Below are positions 10,233 through 18,217 of a stretch of 64,000 nucleotides of DNA, piece by piece. The DNA is from Flavobacterium piscinae (GTDB lineage: Bacteria > Bacteroidota > Bacteroidia > Flavobacteriales > Flavobacteriaceae). The first letter of the stretch is position 1. Each line of letters begins with the position of its first letter. The stretch lies in NCBI RefSeq assembly GCF_004122145.1, contig NZ_SBKQ01000008.1, positions 120,361-184,360 on the forward strand, read 5' to 3'. Position numbers and translations under genes: made by a program. The notes below the pieces were generated by a model. That model did no database searches. It saw only the letters and a list, made by a program, of their open reading frames with translations, and was not told the origin of the DNA.

Positions 10233-11072
10233 CTACAAATCTCTTTTCTTTAGAATTTTATAGGACATTAACATAAAAATAACTATCCAACAAATGACGA
10301 TGAGCATCGAATACCAATGCACACCATAATCTTTACTATTAGCCGCTCCACCAATGGTTTCCTCTATATTTTTGATTACGCTTAAACGTGTGAATGGTTC
10401 TTTTATTAAATTAGACATCGATTCTAAAGGCAAGAATTGAGTGAAATATTGGTAATCATTTGAATTAACATATACTTCCCACTTTAAAAACCCAATGATA
10501 ATTCCTTCTATTATATTCCATACAAAAAGAAATCCAATCGCAAAAGCCGATCGTTTGACCAATATTCCAAGGAATAAACAAAAAGAGAAAAAAGCAGTCA
10601 GTTTCAAAAAGTAGGCAAGAATATATTCTAAATCTGAAAAAATAATATCGATTTCATTATAGGAAGAAAAGCTTAATCCCAGTATTAACGACATAATGAA
10701 AACAAAAACAGTAGATGCCAATGCAAACACTAAAACGGTTATGAACTTGGATTGTATGAATTCTTTTTTACTGAAACCATCGATTAAATTTTGTTTTAAG
10801 GTGCCGTAACTGTATTCATTTGCCATCATCGAAACGATAACAATCGCAAGAAAAAACTTTAAAATAGCTGCAATATACGTGTTGAAATGCCAAATATAAG
10901 GGAAATTGAAAATGCCTTGTTCAGCAATTTGCAATTCAAAGTTTCCTATTTTAAATTTAATCGAAGCAATTAGAGCGATAAAGGAAAGTATCACAAAATA
11001 AGCAATCGTTAATATCCGACTGGCTTTGTTTTTCCATATTTTTTGAAATTCTATTTGAAGAAGTCTATTCAT
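10233..11072 (-). CDS. ABC-2 type exporter permease
   Basis: A 279-residue membrane protein with about six hydrophobic segments, beginning with a cytoplasmic MNRLLQIEFQKIWKNKAS typical of ABC-2 permeases (ABC2_membrane family). The EYSYGTLKQNLIDGFSKKEF motif after the second segment is characteristic of this family. It lies 27 bp after the ATP-binding subunit and forms a two-gene exporter with it. The substrate is unknown. Confidence 0.85.
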   Translation of the reverse strand: MNRLLQIEFQKIWKNKASRILTIAYFVILSFIALIASIKFKIGNFELQIAEQGIFNFPYIWHFNTYIAAILKFFLAIVIVSMMANEYSYGTLKQNLIDGFSKKEFIQSKFITVLVFALASTVFVFIMSLILGLSFSSYNEIDIIFSDLEYILAYFLKLTAFFSFCLFLGILVKRSAFAIGFLFVWNIIEGIIIGFLKWEVYVNSNDYQYFTQFLPLESMSNLIKEPFTRLSVIKNIEETIGGAANSKDYGVHWYSMLIVICWIVIFMLMSYKILKKRDL

Positions 11073-11075
11073 GAT

Positions 11076-11103
11076 GGTTATTGGTAAAAGGTAATAGGTT
11101 TAG
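11076..11103. repeat. Degenerate 7-bp tandem array at ABC gene junction
   Basis: Four consecutive 7-mers, GGTTATT GGTAAAA GGTAATA GGTTTAG, fill the gap between the two ABC genes. The stop codon of the ATP-binding gene lies inside the last unit. The unit resembles the GGTAATG array at 53023-53050. Confidence 0.55.
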
Positions 11104-11996
11104 TTTTTGTTGGTCAATTGTAAAAACTGTTCTTCCAAACTGTGTTTTCGCTTCACTAAATGGTTGAGGTAAATTCCTTTTTCCACTAAATATTTATTTA
11201 TGTCTTTTGCTTCCAAAGCAGATTTTAAATAAACAACCAATTTGCCTTCTTCCAACTCCATTTTTTCAATGGCGGGATGATTTTGCAAGGCAGACATTAA
11301 TTCGTTTATATTCTCAGATTGAAGTTCAAAAAAGCCTTCGTTGGAAATCATTCCGTCTACTTTTCCGGAATATAAGATTTCGCCTTTTCGAAGAACTAAA
11401 ACGTGACTACAGACTTTTTCAACTTCATCCAATAGGTGTGAAGCCAACAAAATAGTAGTTCCTTGCGAAGCAATGGTTTTGATTATATCGCGAATCTGAC
11501 GAATTCCTTGCGGATCTAACCCGTTGGTTGGTTCGTCTAAAATCAAAATTTCGGGATCGTTTAGTAGGGCAGAAGCAATCGCTAAACGTTGTTTCATCCC
11601 CAACGAAAAAGTCCTGAATTTACTGTCTTTTCGGTCTAAAAGCCCAACCACTTCCAGTTTTTCTGCTACCTTGTTATAGGATGCTCCTTTGATTTTACAA
11701 ACCAATTCCAAATTTTCTTGTGCAGTCATGTAAGGATAGAAATTAGGGCGTTCAATGATGGCTCCCACTTTTTTGAGAGCTTCATGCGTTTCCATTGTTC
11801 CGCCAAACCAGCGGTATTCACCGGAAGTTTTGTTGACTACATTTAATACAATACCTAATGTAGTTGATTTTCCGCTACCGTTTGGACCGAGAATTCCGTA
11901 AACATTACCTTTTTTTATTTCAAGTGATACGTTTTTTACCGCATGAACGGCTCCGAATCGTTTGTTTAAATTTTCAATGGTGAGAATAGTTTCCAA
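11100..11996 (-). CDS. ABC exporter ATP-binding subunit
   Basis: A 298-residue ABC ATPase. Walker A is GPNGSGKST (near residue 38), the signature is FSLGMKQRLA, Walker B is ILILDEPTNGLDPQG, and the H-loop is LLASHLLDEVEKV. The C-terminal ~80 residues resemble the extension of drug- or bacitracin-type exporter ATPases. It pairs with the ABC-2 permease immediately downstream. A perfect inverted repeat over its promoter (12008-12033) suggests repression by a DNA-binding protein, but no regulator gene is adjacent. Confidence 0.9.
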   Translation of the reverse strand: METILTIENLNKRFGAVHAVKNVSLEIKKGNVYGILGPNGSGKSTTLGIVLNVVNKTSGEYRWFGGTMETHEALKKVGAIIERPNFYPYMTAQENLELVCKIKGASYNKVAEKLEVVGLLDRKDSKFRTFSLGMKQRLAIASALLNDPEILILDEPTNGLDPQGIRQIRDIIKTIASQGTTILLASHLLDEVEKVCSHVLVLRKGEILYSGKVDGMISNEGFFELQSENINELMSALQNHPAIEKMELEEGKLVVYLKSALEAKDINKYLVEKGIYLNHLVKRKHSLEEQFLQLTNKN

Positions 11997-12007
11997 GATA
12001 ATTCACT

Positions 12008-12033
12008 TTAGTCGTTAAAGATAGGACGACTAA
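12008..12033. promoter_or_regulatory. Palindromic operator candidate over ABC promoter
   Basis: TTAGTCGT and its exact complement ACGACTAA are separated by 10 bp. On the minus strand the spacer contains TATCTTTA, one base off a TAnnTTTG -7 element for the ABC ATPase. A dyad enclosing the -7 box is the expected geometry of a repressor site. No protein can be assigned. Confidence 0.45.
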
Positions 12034-12091
12034 GTTACCAATTTGTTACGCATCGATCTTGAAATCAATAGAACTTTTACGAATGTAGTAG

Positions 12092-12331
12092 TCAAATATG
12101 AATTTGCCTCCTTCTGAAAATCATATGCAAAGTTTCATTAATATCGCGAAGTTCAGGAGTTAATGAAATTAAACGACCTCTTGGGTCTTCGGTCATTTGT
12201 TTTCCGCAACAACGGCATTGGTATTCACTAAAGTGATTGGTGATTTTTCTGGTTGATCGAAATTTGTGCCCCAAAATGGAGCAAATCACGGAAGTGCCCG
12301 AAACGGACAGAGTGCTAGTGTAGGTTTTCAT
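12092..12331 (-). CDS. Small zinc-ribbon-like protein (DUF1660-like)
   Basis: A 79-residue protein with the pattern C-x4-GH followed ~17 residues later by QCRCCGKQM, so CxxC plus an upstream Cys/His pair could bind one zinc. The layout resembles the short DUF1660 zinc-binding proteins often annotated from prophages, although no phage genes are near. The C-terminus (RDINETLHMIFRRRQIHI) is basic. It stands alone between an ABC operon and the terminator of the nucleoid-protein gene. Function is unknown. Confidence 0.55.
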   Translation of the reverse strand: MKTYTSTLSVSGTSVICSILGHKFRSTRKITNHFSEYQCRCCGKQMTEDPRGRLISLTPELRDINETLHMIFRRRQIHI

Positions 12332-12451
12332 AGATGTGGTATTTAAATTGTGGCAAGCTAAACTTACTTAATTATGGACAAAACCACAAAAAAACTCGAC
12401 AAAACACTGAAAATTAACACATTAGGAAGTAAAAGACTACAAATAATAAAA

Positions 12452-12483
12452 AAATCCTCAACTATATAACTAATTGAGGATTT
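12452..12483 (-). terminator. Rho-independent terminator of the nucleoid-protein gene
   Basis: On the minus strand a 10-bp stem (AAATCCTCAA / TTGAGGATTT) with a 12-nt loop is followed by a run of T. It starts 6 bp after the stop codon of the nucleoid-associated protein gene. Confidence 0.75.
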
Positions 12484-12488
12484 GCGAT

Positions 12489-13547
12489 TTACGATTTCTG
12501 TTCTTTATTGAAATAAACCAAATAGTAATACATTTGTTTTTCTTCGTCCCAGCCTTTTTCCACAAATTTTTCAGCACTTTCGGGGTTGATGAAATCCAAT
12601 TTAATTTGAATATTGGTATCTAAATTGATGACGTTTTTAATTTTCTTTCGGGCATCGGAAACCGCTGCATTGGCGATAGGGAAGTTGGTGACATCTTCGA
12701 TGCTGTATTTTTCACCTTTATCCACTTTATAACTTTTAAATTCCGGAATCAGGTCAGGGTTGTCCATCACTTCGTTCAAGAAATTACTTTCTTCAAACTC
12801 ATCATTCTTGGCAAAATAATTCACCGAACGATTCATAAACATCACTTCCTGTTTTTTGTCTTCGGCAGGAAAAACTACATCTTTGGCAAAATCCTGACAG
12901 AATTTCAAGTATTTTTTGGTGATGAAGTTTTCATCTTGAAAAGCGTCTACGCTCAAGAAATGCTCTAACCAATAACGTGCATCATAGCGGTTACTATCGA
13001 CGGTTAAGATTTTGTAGCCTTCTTCTTTTTTGTAATTAAAAATCAAACAACCTTTATCTAATTTATTCAAATTGATGCCGTGTTGAAGCAACATTTCAAG
13101 GTTTGTTCCTTTCTCTTCAAATTGTAAAAAGTCGGCTTGCACTTCACTTTTAAACACACCAATGGCATCTACTTGATTATTGTCAATGGTTAAATGCGTG
13201 AAGTAAGCCACATACACTTCACCATTTTTAATGTGCGGATGATTGGATTGTTCAAACAAATGTTTTGTAATTTTCTTTGAAATATCATGAATGTTGGCTG
13301 GATTTTCAAACACTTCAGATGCCAATTTGAACATATCGTTGTATTCCAAATCTACTTCATGAGCAAATTGATAATAGTTCTCTTCTTTTTCACGAAACGA
13401 TTTTAGGAAAAACTCTTTCAACAATGGCGTAATTTCGTCATTGGTTTGGTATGGGTTTTCCGATAAAAAGATAGCTTCGTTACGGCTTTTGTTTCCAACT
13501 CGGTGGATGGAAAGGGATTCGATGTGGGCGTTGAATAAATTGATCAT
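12489..13547 (-). CDS. Nucleoid-associated protein, NdpA/YejK (37-kDa) family
   Basis: A 352-residue soluble protein whose beginning (INLFNAHIESLSIHRVGNK) and overall length match the bacteroidete branch of the nucleoid-associated protein family (PF04245). The E. coli relative YejK is a nucleoid-associated, spermidine-related protein of poorly known role. The N-terminal half contains the conserved FEKSNHPHIK-type stretch (here FEQSNHPHIKNGEVYVA). A repeat array begins 13 bp upstream of the ATG, so a cassette appears to have inserted close to its promoter. Confidence 0.8.
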   Translation of the reverse strand: MINLFNAHIESLSIHRVGNKSRNEAIFLSENPYQTNDEITPLLKEFFLKSFREKEENYYQFAHEVDLEYNDMFKLASEVFENPANIHDISKKITKHLFEQSNHPHIKNGEVYVAYFTHLTIDNNQVDAIGVFKSEVQADFLQFEEKGTNLEMLLQHGINLNKLDKGCLIFNYKKEEGYKILTVDSNRYDARYWLEHFLSVDAFQDENFITKKYLKFCQDFAKDVVFPAEDKKQEVMFMNRSVNYFAKNDEFEESNFLNEVMDNPDLIPEFKSYKVDKGEKYSIEDVTNFPIANAAVSDARKKIKNVINLDTNIQIKLDFINPESAEKFVEKGWDEEKQMYYYLVYFNKEQKS

Positions 13548-13560
13548 TTTTTTTTAAGTT

Positions 13561-13590
13561 GCTGAGTAGCTGAGATGCTGAGATGCTGAG
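13561..13590 (+). repeat. Left arm: four GCTGAGNN octamers
   Basis: The units are GCTGAGTA, GCTGAGAT, GCTGAGAT and GCTGAG, followed by TTTTTATTT. The array ends 3 bp before the stop codon of the four-helix-bundle gene. Confidence 0.85.
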
Positions 13591-13593
13591 TTT

Positions 13594-13953
13594 TTATTTA
13601 GATTCGTCAATTTTTTTGATGAATGAAACAAGCATAGCTTCTAGTTCTCTACTGAACTCATATAATTTGTTAAATTGATTTTCGTTTAAATAATATATGT
13701 TTTTTGAAATTTCTATTTGCGTTTGAAATTCAAAAAGTGAACTTAAAGAGATTCTTAAAAACCTCAGAAATTCTTTATTTCCATCTCTACCAAATCCTTC
13801 AGCAATATTGCTCGGAATTGAGATTGAACTACGTCTAATTTGTGATGTTAAACCAAAAATTTCTTCTTTAGGGAATTCTTTTGTTATTAAATAGGTTTCG
13901 GTTACTAATGACATTGATTTTTGCCAAATAAGTAATGATTTGAAATTTTTCAT
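13594..13953 (-). CDS. Four-helix-bundle protein (23S rRNA intervening-sequence/S23 family)
   Basis: A 119-residue, mostly helical protein. It has the family hallmarks LLIWQKSMSL near the N-terminus, FGLTSQIRRSSISIPSNIAEG around residues 40-60, and GNKEFLRFLRISLSSLFEFQTQ. The family is known from intervening sequences in 23S rRNA genes, and the retroelement accessory protein Avd shares the fold. Its biochemical function outside those settings is unknown. It is the only gene between two inverted 8-bp-period arrays, on the same strand as both neighbours. Confidence 0.9.
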   Translation of the reverse strand: MKNFKSLLIWQKSMSLVTETYLITKEFPKEEIFGLTSQIRRSSISIPSNIAEGFGRDGNKEFLRFLRISLSSLFEFQTQIEISKNIYYLNENQFNKLYEFSRELEAMLVSFIKKIDESK

Positions 13954-13993
13954 GGCTAATAATTGTTTTAAATGGTTTATAGTTTTTAATTTT

Positions 13994-14044
13994 CAGCTAC
14001 TCAGCTACTCAGCTACTCAGCTACTCAGCTACTCAGCTACTCAG
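13994..14044 (-). repeat. Right arm: six perfect 8-bp repeats
   Basis: Six identical CAGCTACT units plus CAG. Perfect units suggest recent expansion by strand slippage. The stop codon of the neighbouring pRiA4b ORF-3-like gene (TGA, complement of 14041-14043) lies within the array. Confidence 0.9.
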
Positions 14045-14577
14045 TTCCAATTCTCCTCAAATCCAAAATCTTCAAACGAATCGTCTCCATCAAACATGTT
14101 CAAGTCATCTTCGTCTAATTCGTCTTCAAATTCGGAGAATAATGAATCTTCATCAGCTTCAAAAGTAGGGTCGTTGTCACCAAGTGGCATTAATCCGTGT
14201 GAGAACAATAATTCCGGATAGGTGGCTCCAATTTGTCTTTCTTCGATGGCGGCTAACTCAACCAAAAAGGTCCACATATTTAGAAAATCATAGACATAAA
14301 TGATTTTAGTTTGCTTTTCATACAACATGTCTTCGAGGGTCAAATCGCTCATAATCCGCATTTCACCCGGAACATCACCGGTGTCAAAAAGCGGAATTTC
14401 ATCTTCTTGATTCCAGTTGTCATCACAAGTGTAAAAGGAGGCCATTTCGCTTCCGTCAAAGCCAAAAGCATTCACAATAGCATTGTGTAAATCTTCTAAA
14501 GTATCCGTGTTTTCAATGGCTAAATCTCTAAAAACATCGTCTTCGTTGTCGAGTATTACTCGTAATTTGTAAATCAT
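14041..14577 (-). CDS. Plasmid pRiA4b ORF-3 / IS1096 passenger-like protein
   Basis: A 178-residue protein. The first ~110 residues (MIYKLRVILDNEDDVFRDL, then DTLEDLHNAIVNAFGFDG, ASFYTCDDNWNQ, and KIIYVYDFLNMWTFLVEL) match the pRiA4b ORF-3-like family (PF07929). That family is named after a plasmid gene and also found as an IS1096 passenger, but in Bacteroidetes it occurs as a lone chromosomal gene. The C-terminus is very acidic (EFEDELDEDDLNMFDGDD). Its stop codon comes from the adjacent repeat array, so the last residues may differ from orthologues. Function is unknown. Confidence 0.8.
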   Translation of the reverse strand: MIYKLRVILDNEDDVFRDLAIENTDTLEDLHNAIVNAFGFDGSEMASFYTCDDNWNQEDEIPLFDTGDVPGEMRIMSDLTLEDMLYEKQTKIIYVYDFLNMWTFLVELAAIEERQIGATYPELLFSHGLMPLGDNDPTFEADEDSLFSEFEDELDEDDLNMFDGDDSFEDFGFEENWN

Positions 14578-14663
14578 CTTCGTTGCATTTTTACGGAAGG
14601 CAAAAGTAACGATTATTTACGATTTATGTGGGAAGATTTGTGAATTGTTGATAAGATTTTGGA

Positions 14664-15242
14664 TCATAATAGTTGGTTATTTTTTGCATGTAAAAGCAAC
14701 ATAATGGTCTTTGCATCTTTGATTTCGCCATTATAAACCATCTCCATCGCTTCGTTGAAATTGAGTTCTAACACTTCAATGTATTCATGTTCAGTGGCCA
14801 ATCCGCCCCCTTCACTCACTTTCATTTCAAGTTGGTATTCAGCAATAAAGAAATGTAAAATTTCGGTCACAGCTCCGGGCGACATGTAGGCTTCAAATAC
14901 TTTTTTGACGTCTTGAATGCGGTAACCGGTTTCTTCTTCGGTTTCGCGTTTGATGCATTCTTCCGGATTATTTTCGTCCAACATACCGGCACATACTTCA
15001 ATCATCATACCGCTTTCGTTTCCATTTAAAAAAGTGGGTAAACGAAATTGACGGGTTAAAATAACGGTTTGTTTTTTTTTGTTGTACAATAAAATTGCGG
15101 CACCATTTCCGCGATCATATACTTCTCTTCTTTGGATTTCGGATTCACCGTTTTGAGGAGTAAATTCGTAAGTAACTTTGTTAAGTATATACCAATTGTC
15201 AGAAAGTAACTCGGTTTTGGTGATTTGGATTTTTGGATTCAT
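14664..15242 (-). CDS. nudK: NUDIX hydrolase, GDP-mannose pyrophosphatase (NudK-like)
   Basis: A 192-residue protein aligning along its length with NudK. The Nudix box region is AGMLDENNPEECIKRETEEE, followed by TGY, with the catalytic RETEEE core. Downstream are the NudK-typical EAYMSPGAVTEILHFFIAEY and EGGGLATEHEYIEVLEL segments. NudK hydrolyses GDP-mannose to GMP and mannose-1-phosphate. As in E. coli NudK, the box departs slightly from the textbook consensus before the RE motif. It is followed 11 bp upstream by a small exported-protein gene on the same strand. Confidence 0.82.
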   Translation of the reverse strand: MNPKIQITKTELLSDNWYILNKVTYEFTPQNGESEIQRREVYDRGNGAAILLYNKKKQTVILTRQFRLPTFLNGNESGMMIEVCAGMLDENNPEECIKRETEEETGYRIQDVKKVFEAYMSPGAVTEILHFFIAEYQLEMKVSEGGGLATEHEYIEVLELNFNEAMEMVYNGEIKDAKTIMLLLHAKNNQLL

Positions 15243-15253
15243 TAAAAAAAGAA

Positions 15254-15829
15254 TTAGTCTGTTAGTAAGATGAGTTCAGGAAAAAATAAAATTACAAGTG
15301 AAATTTGAACTATATCTTTTTTTAATTCATTTTTGTTCAAGTTCATTCTAATTGAACTGACAATAAGTTCTTGACTAACTCCAGGAGCTCTTTCTACATG
15401 TTCTAACGTTATTCCAATTGCATAAATGCCTGATTTGTTTTCTAATTTACTTTTGTTGGTTTTATAGAAATCCATTAAACATTTTAATTGTCCTCTTTTA
15501 ATGATGTCAGAATTTGAAATATTTAATTTTTTTATTAATTCAACTAAACTATTTTTATTCTGAAATTTGGGTAATTTTTTTGGAGGATTTTCCAATATCT
15601 TTAAAATTGCTTCATATTTTTTGTCCGTTGTTAAATTTGAATCAATTAATTTATTTACAATGAAATATGACTCAAATTGATTTTGAAACTCAACTAAATC
15701 TACCTCACTTTTTTTGAACCAATTATTATAACAAGATGCAATATTTTTCTCTGTGGTAATAGTTGAATTGTCTTGAGAATTAGATTGGAAACTTATTGAA
15801 AGAACGAGAAGAAATAAAATTTTTTTCAT
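15254..15829 (-). CDS. Exported protein of unknown function
   Basis: A 191-residue protein with signal peptide MKKILFLLVLSISFQSNSQ and a helical, lysine- and asparagine-rich mature part. Two cysteines (SCYNNW and QLKCLMDF) could form a periplasmic disulfide. The C-terminus is hydrophobic (DIVQISLVILFFPELILLTD) and might be a tail anchor. No family was recognised. It lies directly upstream of nudK on the same strand. Confidence 0.6.
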   Translation of the reverse strand: MKKILFLLVLSISFQSNSQDNSTITTEKNIASCYNNWFKKSEVDLVEFQNQFESYFIVNKLIDSNLTTDKKYEAILKILENPPKKLPKFQNKNSLVELIKKLNISNSDIIKRGQLKCLMDFYKTNKSKLENKSGIYAIGITLEHVERAPGVSQELIVSSIRMNLNKNELKKDIVQISLVILFFPELILLTD

Positions 15830-15881
15830 TGATGCATTGAATTTATACTATGTTACGAAAGTAATTCTTTTTTGTTGATAT

Positions 15882-15952
15882 ACAATTCATCCTTCATTTT
15901 CCACAACTCAGTAACATTCAATTTTAAAAAGGAATATTTTGAAGCAACTTTG
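15882..15952 (+). promoter_or_regulatory. Putative LytTR operator and promoter of the TonB receptor
   Basis: Direct repeats ACAATTCAT (15882-15890) and ACAACTCAG (15903-15911) start 21 bp apart, i.e. 9-bp sites with a 12-bp gap, the known layout for LytTR-family regulators. A weak -7 element CAACTTTG (15945-15952) begins 42 bp after the second repeat. The same blocks with the same spacings recur at 18218-18288 upstream of the operon that encodes the LytTR regulator. Confidence 0.65.
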
Positions 15953-15972
15953 TCTCATCAAAATCAAACAAA

Positions 15973-18126
15973 ATGAAAACAATATTTACTTTTTTACTTT
16001 TTATCTTAGCGTTACAAAGTTTTGCTCAAACCGAACTATCCGGAAAAATTACCGATGAAAGAGGAATGGCCATTCCGGGAGCCAATATTTATTTAGAAGG
16101 AACATATGATGGAGCTTCCTCCGATGAAAACGGAAATTTTTCATTTTCGACTTCTGAAACCGGAACAAAAGTTGTAGTGGTAAGTTTTCTTTCGTTTGAA
16201 ACCTTTAAAAAGGAAATTGATGTATCCAATTTCAAAAACCAAACCATCAAATTAAGAGAAAGTGTCAACACGTTGGATGCGGTGATTGTGACTGCCGGTA
16301 CATTTGAAGCCGGTGATAAAGCTCGAGTTTCTGTTCTAAAACCATTAGATATTGTTACTACTGCCGGTGCGGCCGGAGATATTATAGGAGCACTCAATAC
16401 ACTTCCAGGAACACAAACGGTGGGGGAAAGCGGACGCTTATTTGTTCGTGGTGGTGAAGCCGATGAAACACAAACCTTTGTAGACGGACTTCGGGTGGCT
16501 CAACCATATGGAGCAACAGCTCAAAATTTACCTACTCGCGGACGATTTTCACCATTTCTGTTTAATGGAATTTCTTTCTCCACGGGGGGGTACAGTGCTG
16601 AATTTGGTGAAGCTCTTTCAAGCGTATTAACCTTAAACACGATAGATGAACCGACACAAGAACAAACCGATATTTCGTTAATGACAGTTGGTTTAGGCAT
16701 TGGAAATACGCAAAAATGGAATAAAAATTCATTCACTTTCAATGCAGCCTACATCAATTTAGAACCCTATCAAAAATTAGTTCCGCAAGCGGTAGATTGG
16801 AATAAACCATATCAATCTTTAGCTGGTGAAATGGTTTATCGCTATCAATTCAAAAATGGATTGCTAAAAGTGTATGGAGCATTTGATGTTGCTCAATTGG
16901 ATATTAATCAGGAAGATATCAATCAACCGGAGAAAGTACGTTTTGACTTAAGAAACGATAATTTTTATGGAAATGCTTCTTACAAAGGAACTTTCGGAAA
17001 CAGTTGGAACCTTCACACCGGAGTGAGTTACGGTTTGGGTTTAAATAAAATCGGCATCAATTCTGATCAAGTGAAAAATGATGAAAACGCGATTCACTTA
17101 AAAATGAAAGTAGGTAAAAAAATTACTGAACGCATCAAAATTTCTGCCGGTGCAGATTATTTTGTGACTGATTTTGATGAAAAATTTACTGAATTTGAAG
17201 GACAATCTTTCAAGGTTGGCTATCAAAATTCAATAGCTGCAGTTTATGCTGAATCGGATATTTTCTTCAGTAAAAAGTTAGCCATGAAACTAGGAGCAAG
17301 GGCTTCGCAAACTAGTTTGTTAGAGGAATTCCGACTTTCACCAAGAGCTTCTTTTGCCTATAAAGTTTCAAAAAACAGTCAGTTTTCCTTTGCCTATGGC
17401 GATTTTGTGCAAACTCCCAGAGCTGATTATATCAAATATTCGGATGATTTTCAATCGGAAAAAGCAAGTCATTACATCTTCAATTTTCAACATAATAAAG
17501 ACGGACGTTTGTTCAGAGCGGAGGCGTATTATAAAAAATATCACGATTTGGTGAAATTTGATACCAATGGAGCTCAATTCAATTCTGCTTTTACCAATGA
17601 TGGATTCGGTTATGCCAAAGGAATTGATATTTTCTGGAGAGATAATAAGACCTTTAAAAATACAGAATACTGGGTTTCCTATTCCTATATCGATACCGAA
17701 CGCGATTATTTGAATTTTCCTAACCAAGTTACACCAAGTTTTGTGGCTGATCACACCTTATCGGTTGTTACCAAACATTGGATAGAGGACTGGAAATCGC
17801 AAATTGGGTTTTCTTACACAGTGAATTCCGGTCGTCCGTATAACAACCCGAATGAATTGGAGTTCATGAACGGAAAAACGAAAGCCTTTCAAAATTTGAG
17901 TTTTAACTGGGCGTATTTGCTTTCGCAACAAAAGATTTTGTATTTCTCGGTTTCTAATATCATTGGTACAGACAATGTTTTTGGATATCAATATGCTAAC
18001 TCACCGGATTTGAATGGTCAATTTCAACGCAGAGCCATTGGTCAACCCGCTGATCGATTCTTCTTTGTTGGTTTCTTTTGGACCATTAGTGAGAATAAGA
18101 AAACGAATCAGTTGGAGAATCTATAG
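15973..18126 (+). CDS. TonB-dependent outer membrane receptor with CarboxypepD N-terminal domain
   Basis: A 717-residue protein. Signal peptide MKTIFTFLLFILALQSFAQ is followed by a carboxypeptidase D-like regulatory domain (LSGKITDERGMAIPGANIYL, residues ~20-105), a plug domain (DIIGALNTLPGTQTVGESG, LFVRGGEADETQTFVDGLRV) and a beta-barrel to the C-terminus. TonB receptors take up large or scarce ligands such as metal chelates or vitamins. The ligand cannot be told here. Its promoter shares a two-block operator with the downstream LytS/LytTR operon, so the receptor is probably in that system's regulon. Confidence 0.9.
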   Translation: MKTIFTFLLFILALQSFAQTELSGKITDERGMAIPGANIYLEGTYDGASSDENGNFSFSTSETGTKVVVVSFLSFETFKKEIDVSNFKNQTIKLRESVNTLDAVIVTAGTFEAGDKARVSVLKPLDIVTTAGAAGDIIGALNTLPGTQTVGESGRLFVRGGEADETQTFVDGLRVAQPYGATAQNLPTRGRFSPFLFNGISFSTGGYSAEFGEALSSVLTLNTIDEPTQEQTDISLMTVGLGIGNTQKWNKNSFTFNAAYINLEPYQKLVPQAVDWNKPYQSLAGEMVYRYQFKNGLLKVYGAFDVAQLDINQEDINQPEKVRFDLRNDNFYGNASYKGTFGNSWNLHTGVSYGLGLNKIGINSDQVKNDENAIHLKMKVGKKITERIKISAGADYFVTDFDEKFTEFEGQSFKVGYQNSIAAVYAESDIFFSKKLAMKLGARASQTSLLEEFRLSPRASFAYKVSKNSQFSFAYGDFVQTPRADYIKYSDDFQSEKASHYIFNFQHNKDGRLFRAEAYYKKYHDLVKFDTNGAQFNSAFTNDGFGYAKGIDIFWRDNKTFKNTEYWVSYSYIDTERDYLNFPNQVTPSFVADHTLSVVTKHWIEDWKSQIGFSYTVNSGRPYNNPNELEFMNGKTKAFQNLSFNWAYLLSQQKILYFSVSNIIGTDNVFGYQYANSPDLNGQFQRRAIGQPADRFFFVGFFWTISENKKTNQLENL

Positions 18127-18217
18127 GTTCTGAGTTACTAAGGCTCTAAGGAACTAAGGTTTTTAAATGACAATTAAATCAGCTCCTTAGAACCTCAGTG
18201 CCTTAGTACCTTAAAAA
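18127..18217. repeat. Inverted pair of CTRAGG octamer arrays, no ORF
   Basis: The left arm reads TTCTGAGT TACTAAGG CTCTAAGG AACTAAGG. The right arm on the opposite strand reads TACTAAGG CACTGAGG TTCTAAGG. Both have 8-bp period and run inward into A/T-rich sequence. The element starts at the base after the TonB receptor stop codon and ends against the LytTR-type operator at 18218. It looks like an empty version of the cassettes at 13561 and 32799, and could also act as a hairpin terminator. Confidence 0.7.

Larger units (their letters stand above)
13561..14044. mobile_element. Candidate repeat-bounded cassette carrying a four-helix-bundle gene
   Basis: Arrays of 8-bp period in inverted orientation bracket a single ORF. 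The left arm (13561-13590) has four GCTGAGNN units. The right arm (13994-14044) has six perfect CAGCTACT units, which read CTGAGTAG on the opposite strand. Both arms are followed inward by an A/T-rich stretch. The layout matches the GxxExxY cassette at 32799-33261. No transposase or clear target duplication is present, so mobility is inferred from architecture only. Confidence 0.5.

Noticed and set aside
13994..14044. Perfect short tandem repeats resembling a CRISPR-like array
   Set aside because: Units are only 8 bp with no spacers and no cas genes nearby; this is a tandem array.
14041..14577. Possible insertion sequence, because the gene matches an IS1096 passenger family
   Set aside because: No transposase or IS ends are present; the family is widespread as a lone chromosomal gene.
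17368..17754. 128-codon open frame on the minus strand inside the TonB receptor gene
   Set aside because: It lies fully within a well-supported gene and its translation has no recognisable domain or signal; it is a frame shadow.
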